This document shows positions 24,189 through 33,620 of a DNA stretch of 64,000 nucleotides, in pieces. A program made the position numbers and the translations under genes. The notes below the pieces were generated by a model. That model saw only the letters and a list, made by a program, of their open reading frames with translations, was not told the origin of the DNA and ran no database searches. Position 1 is the stretch's first letter. Each line of letters starts with the position of its first letter. Source of the DNA: Streptomyces sp. NBC_01016 (GTDB taxonomy: Bacteria > Actinomycetota > Actinomycetes > Streptomycetales > Streptomycetaceae); NCBI RefSeq assembly GCF_026341035.1, contig NZ_JAPEOQ010000001.1, positions 4,216,001-4,280,000 on the forward strand. The letters run 5' to 3'.

Positions 24189-25177
24189 GGGAGTTCGGAT
24201 ACGAGCGGGCGTCCGATGTGTCGGGCGCGGTGGCGGTGCTCGGCGCCGACCCCGAGGCGCGCTTCCTCGGCGGCGGCACCAACCTCGTCGACCTGATGAA
24301 GATCGGCGTCGAGCGGCCCGCGCGCCTCGTCGACGTGCGGGAACTGCCGCTCGGCGAGATCGAGGTGACCGCTGACGGTGGGCTCCGTATCGGTGCCACC
24401 GTCACCAACAGCGACCTCGCCGCCCACCCCGAAGTGCGGCGCCGCTACCCGGCGTTGACTCAGGCCGTGCTCGCCGGGGCCTCCGGGCAGCTGCGCAACA
24501 TGGCCACCGTCGGCGGCAATCTGCTGCAGCGCACTCGCTGCGGCTACTTCACCGACGTCAGCAAGCCGTGCAACAAGCGGGAGCCCGGCAGTGGTTGCCC
24601 GGCCGTCGAGGGCGAGCACCGCAATCACGCCATCCTCGGCGCGAGCGAGCACTGCGTGGCGGTGCACCCGTCCGACATGGGTGTCGCGCTCGCCGCGTTC
24701 GACGCCGTCGTGGAGTACGAAACCGCCGACGGCAAGGGCGAGTTGGCGCTCGCCGACTTCTACCGGCCCGTCGGCGACACCCCGCACCTGGAGACCGGCC
24801 TCCCGGCCGGTGCGCTCATCACCGCGGTCACCCTGCCGCCCGCGCCCGTCGCGGCGAACTCGGTGTACCGCAAGGTCCGCGAGCGCGCCTCGTACGCCTT
24901 CGCGATCGGCTCCGTGGCCGCCGCCGTCGACGTCCAGGACGGCGTCGTACGGGACGCGCGGATCGCGCTCGGCGCGGTCGCCTCGCGGCCGTGGCGGGCC
25001 CGTGCCGCAGAGGCGGCGCTGATCGGGCAGCCCGCGGAGGGCGCGACGTTCGCGGCCGCCGCGGACGCCGAACTAGCGGCGGCGAAGCCGCTGCCCGACA
25101 ACAGGTACAAGGTGCCCCTGATGCGCAATCTGATCGTTGCGCTGCTCACCGAACTCGCCTCGGAGGCCACCCGATGA
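24185..25177 (+). CDS. Molybdenum hydroxylase, FAD subunit (YagS type)
   Basis: A 330-residue FAD-binding subunit. FAD-contact motifs are FLGGGTNLVDLMKIG near residue 30 and ATVGGNLLQRTRC near residue 105. The segment RCGYFTDVSKPCNKREPGSGCPA carries three cysteines in the place where YagS-like subunits bind an extra [4Fe-4S] cluster. That separates this enzyme from classical xanthine dehydrogenase and points to the aldehyde-oxidoreductase-like YagTSR group. GTG overlaps the preceding stop. Confidence 0.93.
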   Translation: MREFGYERASDVSGAVAVLGADPEARFLGGGTNLVDLMKIGVERPARLVDVRELPLGEIEVTADGGLRIGATVTNSDLAAHPEVRRRYPALTQAVLAGASGQLRNMATVGGNLLQRTRCGYFTDVSKPCNKREPGSGCPAVEGEHRNHAILGASEHCVAVHPSDMGVALAAFDAVVEYETADGKGELALADFYRPVGDTPHLETGLPAGALITAVTLPPAPVAANSVYRKVRERASYAFAIGSVAAAVDVQDGVVRDARIALGAVASRPWRARAAEAALIGQPAEGATFAAAADAELAAAKPLPDNRYKVPLMRNLIVALLTELASEATR

Positions 25178-27303
25178 CGACGACCACCACCACAGCGGCC
25201 GGCACGACGAAATCGGGCTCGGTGGGTGTCGGGCGCAGCCGGATCGAGGGGCGCGAGAAGGTCACGGGGGCCGCCCGGTACGCGGGCGAGTTCCCGTTCA
25301 CCGACCTCGCGCACGGCTGGCTCGTGCTGTCCACCGTGGCACGCGGCCGGATCCGCTCGGTCGGCGACGAGGCCGTGCGCGCCATGCCCGGCGTCCTCGC
25401 CGTCATGCACCACGGCAACGCGCCGCGCATCAACACCGACTACCTCACCCTGATGGGGCCGCCCGACGGCATCCTCCACGTCTTCCAGGACGACAAGGTG
25501 AAGCACGCCGGCTGGCCCGTCGCGCTCGTCGTAGCCGAGACCTCCGAGCAGGCCCGGGAGGCCGCGGAGGCGCTCGTCGTCGAGTACGACACCGAGCCGC
25601 ACGACATCGCCTTCGAGGCCGACCGGCCCGGCACCTACGCGCCCGAGGGCTCGGAGGCGACCAAGGGCGACCTGGAGGCCGAACTCGCCGCGTCCGCCGC
25701 CGTCGTGGACGAGCGCTACACCACCCCCGAGACGCACCACACCGCCATGGAGCCGCACGCGGTGACCGTGCGCTGGGAGGACGGGCGGCTGGAGGTGTAC
25801 GACGCCAACCAGGGCAGCAAGGCCGTCGCCGACCAGCTCGCGCAGACCTTCTCGCTCGACCCGTCCGCCGTGCGCGTCCGCTCGGAACACGTCGGCGGCG
25901 CCTTCGGCGGCAAGCTCGTGGCGGCGCACCACATCGCCGCCGTGATGGCCGCGACCGAACTCCATCGCCCCGTCCGGCTCACCATGACGCGCCGTCAGGT
26001 CTTCGCGATCACCGGCTACCGCAGCCCCACCACCCAGCGGATGCGGCTCGGCGCCGACGCCGACGGACGCCTTCGCGCGTTCGGGCACGACGCGCAGTCG
26101 CTGACCTCGAACATCCGCGAGTTCGTCGAGGCGAGCGCCGGGTACGGGCGTGTGATGTACGCGTCCGACGCGCACCACTCCGTGAACCGTGTGGTGCCCC
26201 TGGACCTGCCGACCCCGACGTTCGTCCGGGCGCCCGGCGAGGCCCCCGGCTCGTACGCCGTGGAGTCGGCGCTCGACGAGCTCGCCGAGAAGCTCGGCAT
26301 GGACCCGGTCGCGCTCCGCGTGCGCAACGAACCCGAGGTCGGTCCGGTCTCCGGGCTGCCCTTCAGCAGCCGCAATCTCCTCGGCTGCTACGAGGACGGC
26401 GCGCGCCGCTTCGGCTGGGAGGGCCGCGACCCGCGACCGCGCGTGCGCCGCGAGGGCCGCTGGCTCCTCGGTACGGGCGTGGCGGCCTGCTCCTTCCCGT
26501 CCGGTGTCGCCCCGTCCACGGCGTCCGTCACCGCCGAGCACGACGGTACGTTCACGGTCCGGATCACGGCGGCGGACGTCGGCACAGGGGCGCGCACCGC
26601 GCTGACCCAGATCGCCGCCGACGAACTCGGCGTCGACCAGGGCCTGGTGCGGGTGCGGATCGCCGACAGCGACTTCGGGGAGGCGTGGCTCTCGGGCGGC
26701 TCGATGGGCACGCGCTCGTGGGGTTGGGCCGTGATGGCGGCCAGCCGCGAACTGCGCGACCGGCTGTCCCCGACCGCCGCCGTTCCCACCGAGGGCCTCA
26801 CGGTCCGCACCGACACGACCGAACTGGTCGGTGCCCTCGCGCAGAAGGAGCGCTACTCCTACGGCGCGCAGTTCGCCGAGGTCGCCGTGGACGTGGCGAG
26901 CGGCGAGGTCCGCGTGCGCCGCCTCCTCGGTGTCTTCTCCGCGGGCCGCATCATCAACCCCCTCACCGCGCGCAGCCAGTTGGTGGGCGGCATGACGTGG
27001 GGCATCTCCATGGCCCTGCACGAGGAGGCCGTGCGGGACGCGGCGGACGGCGGGCACGTCGGCGCCGACTTCGCGGGCTACCACGTCGCCGCCAACGCGG
27101 ACGTGCCGGTCGTCGAGGCGCACTGGGTCGACGACAGCGACCCGGACGACCCCGTCGGCATCAAGGGCGTCGGCGAGATCGGCATCGTCGGCACGGCCGC
27201 CGCGATCGGCAACGCCGTGTGGCACGCGACCGGTGTGCGGCACCGCGATCTGCCGCTGCGGCCCGACCGGGTGCTGCTCGCCGAGGCGGAGCGCAATGCT
27301 TGA
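25174..27303 (+). CDS. Molybdenum hydroxylase, molybdopterin-binding catalytic subunit (YagR type)
   Basis: A 709-residue catalytic subunit that binds the molybdenum cofactor and hydroxylates an aldehyde or N-heterocycle using water. Conserved sites are VGGAFGGKL (cofactor), the FVRAPGEAPGSYAVESALDELA loop, and the C-terminal GIKGVGEIG whose glutamate is the catalytic base. The length fits YagR rather than the larger eukaryote-type subunit. The ATG overlaps the FAD subunit stop, and its stop overlaps the start of the XdhC gene by 8 bases. The substrate is not certain from sequence. The nearby nucleobase genes make a purine possible, but the subunit type favours aromatic aldehydes. Confidence 0.92.
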   Translation: MTTTTTTAAGTTKSGSVGVGRSRIEGREKVTGAARYAGEFPFTDLAHGWLVLSTVARGRIRSVGDEAVRAMPGVLAVMHHGNAPRINTDYLTLMGPPDGILHVFQDDKVKHAGWPVALVVAETSEQAREAAEALVVEYDTEPHDIAFEADRPGTYAPEGSEATKGDLEAELAASAAVVDERYTTPETHHTAMEPHAVTVRWEDGRLEVYDANQGSKAVADQLAQTFSLDPSAVRVRSEHVGGAFGGKLVAAHHIAAVMAATELHRPVRLTMTRRQVFAITGYRSPTTQRMRLGADADGRLRAFGHDAQSLTSNIREFVEASAGYGRVMYASDAHHSVNRVVPLDLPTPTFVRAPGEAPGSYAVESALDELAEKLGMDPVALRVRNEPEVGPVSGLPFSSRNLLGCYEDGARRFGWEGRDPRPRVRREGRWLLGTGVAACSFPSGVAPSTASVTAEHDGTFTVRITAADVGTGARTALTQIAADELGVDQGLVRVRIADSDFGEAWLSGGSMGTRSWGWAVMAASRELRDRLSPTAAVPTEGLTVRTDTTELVGALAQKERYSYGAQFAEVAVDVASGEVRVRRLLGVFSAGRIINPLTARSQLVGGMTWGISMALHEEAVRDAADGGHVGADFAGYHVAANADVPVVEAHWVDDSDPDDPVGIKGVGEIGIVGTAAAIGNAVWHATGVRHRDLPLRPDRVLLAEAERNA

Positions 27304-28405
27304 CCTCGCCGCCGAGCTGAGCGAATGGGCCGCGCAGGGCCGGGAGTTCGCTGTCGCCACCGTCGTATCGGTGAGCGGCAGCGCGCCCCGGCCGCCCGGC
27401 GCGGCCCTCGCCGTCGACTCGGCGGGCGAGGTCATCGGCTCGGTGTCCGGTGGCTGCGTGGAAGGCGCCGTCTACGAACTGTGTGTCCAGGCGCTCGCGG
27501 ACGGTGCGCCGGCCCGCGAGCGGTTCGGCTACAGCGACGACGACGCGTTCGCCGTGGGTCTGACCTGTGGCGGCGAGGTCGAGGTGCACGTCGAGCCGGT
27601 GCGGCTCGACTCGCCGTCCCGGGCGACGGTGGTCTCGGCGCTCGCCGTCGCGGCGCGCGGCGAGGCGGTGGCGCTGGCCCGCATCCTCGACGGGCCGGGT
27701 GAACTCCCGTCCATCGGCGGCCTGTTGATGATCCGTCCCGACGGCTCGCACGAGGGACGGCTCACGGAGGGCGACGACTCGGGGCTCGCTGCGCAGGCCC
27801 GCGCCTATCTCGACCTCGGCCGCACGGGGCTGTGCGAGGTGCCGGAGAGCAAGGCGCGCTGCGAGGGAGACGTCACCCTGTTCGTCGAGTCGAGCGTGCC
27901 GCCCGCGCGGCTGATCGTGTTCGGCGCGGTGGACTTCGCGGGCGCGCTGGTCAAGGTCGGCAAGCTGCTCGGCTTCCACGTCACCCTGTGCGACGCGCGC
28001 GGCGTCTTCGCCACGCCGACCCGTTTCCCGGAGGCGGACGAGGTGGTCGTGGAGTGGCCGGACCGCTATCTCCGCTCGACCGACACCGATGAGCGCACCG
28101 TGCTGTGCGTGCTGACGCACGACGCGAAGTTCGATGTGCCGTTGCTGGAGGTCGCGTTGCGGCTGCCGGTCGCGTACGTCGGGGCGATGGGCTCGCGGCG
28201 CACGCACGACGACCGGATGGCGAAGCTGCGCGAAGTCGGTCTGGGCGAGGCCGAGTTGGAGCGCCTGCACTCCCCGATAGGTCTCGACATCGGCGGCCGC
28301 ACACCGGAGGAGACCGCGGTGTCGATCGGCGCGGAGATCGTCGCGGCACGGCGTGGCGGGAGCGGGCAGTCGTTGCGCGGCGGCGAGGGGGCGATCCACG
28401 GCTGA
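27296..28405 (+). CDS. XdhC/CoxF-type molybdenum cofactor insertion chaperone
   Basis: A 369-residue protein with an N-terminal XdhC/CoxI domain (VSVSGSAPRPPGAALAVDSAGEVIGSVSGGCVEGAVYE, then LTCGGEVEVHVEPV) and a C-terminal Rossmann-like XdhC_C domain (RLIVFGAVDFAGALVKVGKLLGFHVTLCDAR ... AYVGAMGSRRTHDDRMAKL). The family binds sulfurated molybdenum cofactor and loads it into the apo-hydroxylase. The cysteine in SGGCVEG is a candidate cofactor ligand. It is the fourth gene of the TetR-controlled operon. Confidence 0.93.
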   Translation: MLDLAAELSEWAAQGREFAVATVVSVSGSAPRPPGAALAVDSAGEVIGSVSGGCVEGAVYELCVQALADGAPARERFGYSDDDAFAVGLTCGGEVEVHVEPVRLDSPSRATVVSALAVAARGEAVALARILDGPGELPSIGGLLMIRPDGSHEGRLTEGDDSGLAAQARAYLDLGRTGLCEVPESKARCEGDVTLFVESSVPPARLIVFGAVDFAGALVKVGKLLGFHVTLCDARGVFATPTRFPEADEVVVEWPDRYLRSTDTDERTVLCVLTHDAKFDVPLLEVALRLPVAYVGAMGSRRTHDDRMAKLREVGLGEAELERLHSPIGLDIGGRTPEETAVSIGAEIVAARRGGSGQSLRGGEGAIHG

Positions 28406-28433
28406 GCGGCCGGCCTGATCCGAACGACAGGTC

Positions 28434-29516
28434 CTACACCGGCCGGCTGCCGTGGGTGGTCCTGCGGCGGAGCCGTGCCGGCCATTTGCGGGTGTCGCGC
28501 GGCTCCACGTACGGCTCCTCGTCCTCGGGGAGACCGCCGACGATGGCGCGCTGCCGGGCCAGCTCCGCGTCGAATTCCAGGCCGAGCAGCAGCGCCAGGT
28601 TCGACAGCCACAGCCAGACCAGGAAGATGATGGCGCCGGCCAGCGTGCCGTACGTCTTGTTGTACGAGCCGAACCAGGTCACGTACAGCGCGAAGCCGCC
28701 CGAGGCCGCCAGCCACAGCAGCACCGCGAGCAGGCTGCCCGGGCTCAGCCAGCGGAAGCCGGGGCCCCGGACGTTGGGGGCGCGCCAGAACAGCAGCGCC
28801 ACCATCAGGACGACCAGCGCGAGCAGCACCGGCCACTTCGCGATGTGCCACGTCATGAGCGCCGCGTCGCCCGCCCCGAGCGCGTCGCCCGCGCGCTTGG
28901 CCAGCGGTCCTGTGAACACGATGATGATCGCGCTCAGCGCGAGGAGCACCATCAGCGCGCCGGTCAGCGCGAGCTGCAACGGCGTCAGCTTCCAGGCCGG
29001 GCGGCCCTCCTCCGTGTCGTAGACGGCGTTCGAGGTGCGGATGAACGCGGCGACATAGCGGGAGGCCGACCAGACCGCGGTCAGCAGGCTCACGATCGCG
29101 ACCGCCCCGCTGGCCCCGCCGCTGTCCTGCAACTGCCGCACGGCATCGGTCAGCAGATCGCGCACGGGACCCGGCGTGAGGTGACGCAGGTTGTTCAGGA
29201 CGCCCCGCGTCGCCCGCTCGCCGACCACGCCGAGGAAGGACACCAGGACGAGCAGCGCGGGAAAGATCGAGAGGACGCCGTAGTACGTCAGCGCGGCCGC
29301 CCGGTCGGGCAGGTCGTCGTCGAGGAACTCCTTTCCGGTGCGGCGCAGCACCGCCCACCAGGAGCGGGCCGGAAGGTCCGTCGGGTCCTTCGGGCCATTC
29401 GGGTCCTTCGGATCCTTCGGGTCGTTCGGGCCCTTCGGGGCCGGGCTCGGCTCACCCGTCGTCGCCGTCTCGGCGGACCCTTCCTCGTCCTGTCCGCGAT
29501 GCTCGTGGTGGGTCAT
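28434..29516 (-). CDS. YihY/BrkB-type membrane protein with repeated Pro/Asp/Lys tail
   Basis: A 360-residue protein with the complete YihY/UPF0761 membrane region, about six helices between residues 80 and 320 (ALTYYGVLSIFPALLVLVSFLGVVGE, then GAIIFLVWLWLSNLALLLGLEFDAEL). The N-terminal 50 residues are disordered and contain tripeptide repeats such as PNDPKDPKDPNGPKDPTD, encoded by imperfect 9-bp repeats. It is a second member of the family in this window, only distantly like the one at 7.8 kb. GAGGGAG precedes the ATG. It is divergent from the decarboxylase gene. Function is unknown beyond an envelope location. Confidence 0.9.
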   Translation of the reverse strand: MTHHEHRGQDEEGSAETATTGEPSPAPKGPNDPKDPKDPNGPKDPTDLPARSWWAVLRRTGKEFLDDDLPDRAAALTYYGVLSIFPALLVLVSFLGVVGERATRGVLNNLRHLTPGPVRDLLTDAVRQLQDSGGASGAVAIVSLLTAVWSASRYVAAFIRTSNAVYDTEEGRPAWKLTPLQLALTGALMVLLALSAIIIVFTGPLAKRAGDALGAGDAALMTWHIAKWPVLLALVVLMVALLFWRAPNVRGPGFRWLSPGSLLAVLLWLAASGGFALYVTWFGSYNKTYGTLAGAIIFLVWLWLSNLALLLGLEFDAELARQRAIVGGLPEDEEPYVEPRDTRKWPARLRRRTTHGSRPV

Positions 29517-29670
29517 GGTGCTCCCTCAACTCGCGGTCGGCGCCAGGGGGCGGTCATGCGTCCCGAGTCCCCTCGAAGGGGCTGCTCAAGCCCGGAATCC
29601 GGGTACCGGGCCCCGGCGGGCGCGCGGCCGAATCCCTTCCGCACCACACGACCCGGCAGGAGCAGATGGC

Positions 29671-31170
29671 ATGAACAGGCCCGATATCCGGTACCCGGGT
29701 CCCATGGATCACACCTCCGCCCCCGTTCTGGAAGCCATCGACTCGTACCACGCGCACGGCAGGCTCGCCTTCACGCCACCCGGTCACAAGCAGGCGCGCG
29801 GCGCCGACGAGCAGGCCAGGAGAGTGCTCGGCGACGCCTTCCACTCGGACGTCCTCGCCAGCGGCGGCCTGGACGACCGCCGGATGCGCGGCCGGGTGCT
29901 GCGGCGCGCCGAGGAGCTGATGGCCGACGCGGTCCACGCCGACCACACCTTCTTCACCACGTGCGGCAGCTCCCTGTCGGTCAAGGCCGCGATGCTGGCC
30001 GTCGCCGGGCCCCACGAGCAGCTGCTCATCGGGCGTGACGCCCACAAGTCCGTGGTGAGCGGGCTGATCCTGTGCGGCATCGACCCCGTGTGGGTCGAAC
30101 CGCAGTGGGACGCCGAGCGCGGCCTCGCGCACCCGCCCTCCCCGCAGTCGTACGAGGAGGCCTTCGAACGTCATCCGGACGCGCGCGGAGCGCTGATCAC
30201 CAGCCCGACCCCGTACGGGACCTGCGGCGACCTGGAACGGCTCGCCGAGGTCTGCCACGCGCGCGGCAGGCCGCTGATCGTCGACGAGGCGTGGGGCGCG
30301 CATCTGCCGTTCCACCCCGACCTGCCCAAGTGGGCCATGGACGCGGGCGCCGACGTGTGTGTCACCAGCATCCACAAGATGGGCAGCGGCCTGGAGCAGG
30401 GCTCGGTGTTCCATCTGCGCGGCGACCTCATCGACCCGGACACACTCACCTCCCGCGCCGACCTGCTCGGCACCACCAGTCCCTCCGTCCTCATCTACGC
30501 GGGCCTCGACGGCTGGCGACGCCAGATGCGGCTGCACGGCCGCGAGCTCCTGGGCGACGCCCTCGACCTCGCGACGGACGCGCGGCGGGCCATCGACGCG
30601 ATCGACGGCCTGCACGTGTACGGCCGCGACGACCTCACCGGCCCCGGCCTCGCGTACGACCTCGACCCGCTGCCCGTCCTCATCGATGTGTCCGACCTCG
30701 ACACGAGCGGCTACCGCGTCGCCGACTGGCTGCGCTCCCACCGCGCCCTCGACGTGCACATCGCCGACCACCGCAGGGTCGGTGCCCAACTCACCTTCGC
30801 GGACTCCCCGGCGACGCTCGCCGCCCTCCTCGACGGCCTGCGGGACGTCACCGAACACCGCGCCGAACTGCGCGGCGCGCCCACTGTCGCCGTGCCGAAG
30901 CCCTCCGAACTCCGCCTGGAACACGCCATGTTGCCGCGCGACGCGTACTTCGGGCCGATCGAGGAGGTGCCGCTGGAACGCGCCGCGGGACGCGTCGCCG
31001 CCGAAATGGCCAGCCCGTACCCGCCGGGCATCCCGACGGTGCTGCCGGGGGAGCGGCTCACCGGCCCGGTGCTCACCTATCTGCGTTCGGGCCTCACGGC
31101 GGGCATGAACGTACCCGATCCGGCGGACCCGGAACTGCGCACGATCCGGGTGGCGGTGGAACCCTCCTGA
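29671..31170 (+). CDS. Orn/Lys/Arg-type PLP decarboxylase
   Basis: A 499-residue fold-type I PLP enzyme of the Orn/Lys/Arg decarboxylase major-domain family, of the shorter Gram-positive (SpeA/Cad-like) form without a receiver-like wing domain. Signatures are FTPPGHKQARG near the N-terminus, FFTTCGSSLSVKAAMLA, DEAWGAHLPFHPDLP and SIHKMGSGLEQGS, in which Lys236 is the expected Schiff-base residue. It would decarboxylate a basic amino acid to a polyamine or agmatine. The ATG at 29671 follows AGGAG; upstream in-frame sequence is the repeat-rich antisense of the YihY gene. The exact substrate is uncertain. Confidence 0.9.
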   Translation: MNRPDIRYPGPMDHTSAPVLEAIDSYHAHGRLAFTPPGHKQARGADEQARRVLGDAFHSDVLASGGLDDRRMRGRVLRRAEELMADAVHADHTFFTTCGSSLSVKAAMLAVAGPHEQLLIGRDAHKSVVSGLILCGIDPVWVEPQWDAERGLAHPPSPQSYEEAFERHPDARGALITSPTPYGTCGDLERLAEVCHARGRPLIVDEAWGAHLPFHPDLPKWAMDAGADVCVTSIHKMGSGLEQGSVFHLRGDLIDPDTLTSRADLLGTTSPSVLIYAGLDGWRRQMRLHGRELLGDALDLATDARRAIDAIDGLHVYGRDDLTGPGLAYDLDPLPVLIDVSDLDTSGYRVADWLRSHRALDVHIADHRRVGAQLTFADSPATLAALLDGLRDVTEHRAELRGAPTVAVPKPSELRLEHAMLPRDAYFGPIEEVPLERAAGRVAAEMASPYPPGIPTVLPGERLTGPVLTYLRSGLTAGMNVPDPADPELRTIRVAVEPS

Positions 31171-31218
31171 ACCGGCCGCCGTCCGCCGTTCGCGGGAATC
31201 GTCACGTCAACCACCTGA

Positions 31219-32208
31219 CTATCGGGCGAAGTTGGCAGCGATTCGCTGCTGGATGTAGTCGGCCGCGGTGATCGGCGGGTAGCGGCCCTCCGGGCCCTCG
31301 ATCACCACGTCACGGTCGGCCTGCGCGAAGAACGCGATGCTGTGGCGGGCCGACCGGTCGTCGTCCGGGCCCGGTGACCTGACCCGGTGGAAGTTCGACG
31401 GGAGCCGGTCGTCGCTCCACCGCATCAGCATGTCCCCGATGTTGCAGGTGATCACGGAGTCCGCCGGCTCGACCGGCGTCCACTCCTGCGCCTCGGCCTC
31501 CTTGCCCGGGCACACCTGCAGCCCGCCCTGCCCGTCCCGCTGGAACAGCAGCGTCAGGCAGTCGAAGTCGGTGTGCGCCCCGGCCCGCCACACGTTCTCG
31601 GGGATCACGGCGTCTTCGGGCACGGCGAAGTAGTGCAGCATCCGCAGCGTCGACTGGTACTGCGGGCTCGCCGGGTCGTGGGCGCGCGCGAAGAATCCGT
31701 CCGGCAGGCCCAGCTTGTCGGCGAAGCAGCCCAGGACGCGCATCGCCAACTCCCGGCAGCGCGCCTCGAATTCGAGGGTTCGCTCGCGGAAACCGGGCAG
31801 CGCGTCGTCCGGCCACAGGCCTTCCATGTGCGGACGGGTCAGCTGGTACGACTCCTTCTGGTCGGGCGTCCCGATCGAAGGACGCACCTGGGTCATCGAC
31901 TCCCAGCCGGAGTTGAGCCCCTTCTTCAGGCCGTGTCGCGCCTTGGTCTCCTCCGGCAGCGCGAAGAAGGCCTCGGCGTCGGCGAACGCGCCGTCCACGG
32001 CGCGTGGTTCGATGCCGTGGTTGACCAGCTGGAAGAAGCCGATGTCGGTGGCGGCGGCCCACAGTTCCTCGGTGATCTCGGCCTTGCGGTTCTCGAAGTC
32101 GGCGAGGTCGATGCGGCGGATCTCCCGGGCGGAGGTCTCCGTCCCGGCGCCGCCCATCCGGGTTTCCTTGGTCAGTTCGGCGAGGTCGTACGTGGTGGTG
32201 TCGGTCAT
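31219..32208 (-). CDS. Isopenicillin N synthase-like 2-oxoglutarate/Fe(II) dioxygenase
   Basis: A 329-residue oxygenase of the isopenicillin N synthase superfamily. It has the N-terminal DIOX_N region (IDLADFENRKAEITEELWAAATDIGFFQLVNHGIEPRAVDGAFADAEAFFALP) and the double-stranded beta-helix. There the iron triad is the HTDFD histidine and aspartate plus the distal histidine in NFHRV, and the arginine of ARHSIAFF fits 2-oxoglutarate binding. It lies 101 bases downstream of an amidohydrolase and a nucleobase permease in the same direction, so oxidation of a nucleobase or its product is plausible. AAGGAG lies 11 bases before the ATG. Confidence 0.88.
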   Translation of the reverse strand: MTDTTTYDLAELTKETRMGGAGTETSAREIRRIDLADFENRKAEITEELWAAATDIGFFQLVNHGIEPRAVDGAFADAEAFFALPEETKARHGLKKGLNSGWESMTQVRPSIGTPDQKESYQLTRPHMEGLWPDDALPGFRERTLEFEARCRELAMRVLGCFADKLGLPDGFFARAHDPASPQYQSTLRMLHYFAVPEDAVIPENVWRAGAHTDFDCLTLLFQRDGQGGLQVCPGKEAEAQEWTPVEPADSVITCNIGDMLMRWSDDRLPSNFHRVRSPGPDDDRSARHSIAFFAQADRDVVIEGPEGRYPPITAADYIQQRIAANFAR

Positions 32209-32257
32209 CGTGGGGTTCGCTCCTTGAGATGTGAGGGTGGTCCGTGGTTGCGGACTC

Positions 32258-32303
32258 GGGGCTCCGCCCCGGGCCCCGCTGCTCAATCGCCGCAGGGGCT
32301 TGA
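32258..32303. repeat. GC-rich hairpin plus one 22-bp intergenic repeat
   Basis: GGGGCTCCGCCCC at 32258-32270 is followed by CTCAATCGCCGCAGGGGC plus TTGA at 32282-32303, the same composite as at 22.7 kb. It lies in the 101-base gap between the amidohydrolase and dioxygenase genes and could reduce read-through between them. Confidence 0.75.
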
Positions 32304-32309
32304 TCTGGG

Positions 32310-33620
32310 TCAATTGGTCAGGGCCGCTGCCAACTCGCGAGAGGGGAGCCGGACATGCTCCCCGTCGCGTACGAGGATCTCCCCGTCGACCAGGACGGCC
32401 GTCACGGTCCTGCTGCCCGCGCACGTCAGGAGCGTCGCTCCCGGATCGCGTACCGGAAGGCAGGCGTAGTCCCGGTCGAAGCGGTGCAGGACGAGGTCCG
32501 CCTGCATCCCGAGCCGCACCCCGCCGTCCGGGTTCTCCTCGATCCCGAGGACCCGGTTCGCGCCGCCCGCCGCTATCGCGAACATCTCGGAGAACCCGAA
32601 CAGATCCGCCTTGCGGTGCGCGGCCCGTTGCAAATACGCGCCGATGCGCAGTGCCTCAAGGATGTCCTGCGTGTCATTGCTGGCAGCCCCGTCGACCCCG
32701 AGCCCGACGCTCAGGCCGGCCTCCAGCATCGCGGGCACCGGCGCGATCCCGCTGCCGAGCCGCATATTGCTCAGCGGGTTGTACGAGACACCGACGCCGT
32801 GCCGGGCGAGTGTCCCGCGGCCCGCCGCGTCCAGCTCCACACAGTGCACGGCGAGCAGCCGGTCCCACAGGAACCCGGCCCGCTCCAGATACTCGATGGC
32901 ACCAACTCCCGTACGATCGCGGCACATTGCGTCGTCCGTCATCGTCTCCAACAGGTGCAGCGAGACGGGCAGGTCGTGCTCGTCCGCGTACGCGCGTACG
33001 GCGGCCATCCCGTCCGGTGTCAGGCACCGCGGGTTGGGCACGGCCACCCCCACGTCCACCCGGCTGCCGCGCGCCTGCGCGATCAGCTCGTCCGTGTGCG
33101 CGAGGGCCTCCTTCAGCGGCTGCATCAGCCGAGGGTCGAAGCCCCACTTGCGGCTCCGGTCCGCCCGGTCGGCGACGCCCCGGCACAACACGGCCCGTAC
33201 ACCGCTGTCCTTGAGGGCCCGCAGCACCGCGTCGTGCACCTCGGGCGACGGGTGCGGCCACATGTGCTCGACGAGCGTGGTGGTGCCGCTGCGCAGCGCC
33301 TCGGCCGCGGCGGCGGCAGCGGTCGCGTAGGCCCGCTCGGGAGTGAGCAGCGCGGCCTCCTCGCCGACGGCGCTCAGCCACGCGAGCAGCCCGAGCCCCT
33401 CACCGATACCGCGCAGCCCGGCCTGGAAGAGGTGGGTGTGAGTGTTGACGAGGCCGGGCGTCAGATGTCCGCCACCGCCATCCAACACCGCGCCAACACA
33501 AGGGAGTTCACCGTGCGACACCAGCGCCGTGACTCGCCCGTCGGCGATGTGCACATCCATCCCGGGCAGCCAGCGGCCCCCGCTGTAAACGGTGACGTCC
33601 GTGATCGTCCGGAGGTTCAT
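32310..33620 (-). CDS. Amidohydrolase-superfamily aminohydrolase (AtzB / 8-oxoguanine deaminase-like)
   Basis: A 436-residue metal-dependent hydrolase of the cytosine-deaminase-like group. Metal ligands are visible: HxH in PGLVNTHTHLFQ, histidines in SLHLLE and AVHCVEL, and the aspartate in GVDGAASNDTQD. The segment SYNPLSNMRLGSGIAPV is typical of the AtzB/TrzN, guanine and 8-oxoguanine deaminase group. It overlaps the nucleobase permease gene by 4 bases, so its likely job is deaminating an imported purine or related heterocycle in the cytoplasm. GGAAGGAG precedes the ATG. Confidence 0.88.
   Translation of the reverse strand: MNLRTITDVTVYSGGRWLPGMDVHIADGRVTALVSHGELPCVGAVLDGGGGHLTPGLVNTHTHLFQAGLRGIGEGLGLLAWLSAVGEEAALLTPERAYATAAAAAAEALRSGTTTLVEHMWPHPSPEVHDAVLRALKDSGVRAVLCRGVADRADRSRKWGFDPRLMQPLKEALAHTDELIAQARGSRVDVGVAVPNPRCLTPDGMAAVRAYADEHDLPVSLHLLETMTDDAMCRDRTGVGAIEYLERAGFLWDRLLAVHCVELDAAGRGTLARHGVGVSYNPLSNMRLGSGIAPVPAMLEAGLSVGLGVDGAASNDTQDILEALRIGAYLQRAAHRKADLFGFSEMFAIAAGGANRVLGIEENPDGGVRLGMQADLVLHRFDRDYACLPVRDPGATLLTCAGSRTVTAVLVDGEILVRDGEHVRLPSRELAAALTN

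Noticed and set aside
24760..27435. A long minus-strand frame opposite the molybdenum hydroxylase subunits
   Set aside because: Same GC-driven artefact; the plus strand carries all cofactor motifs and 4-base gene overlaps.
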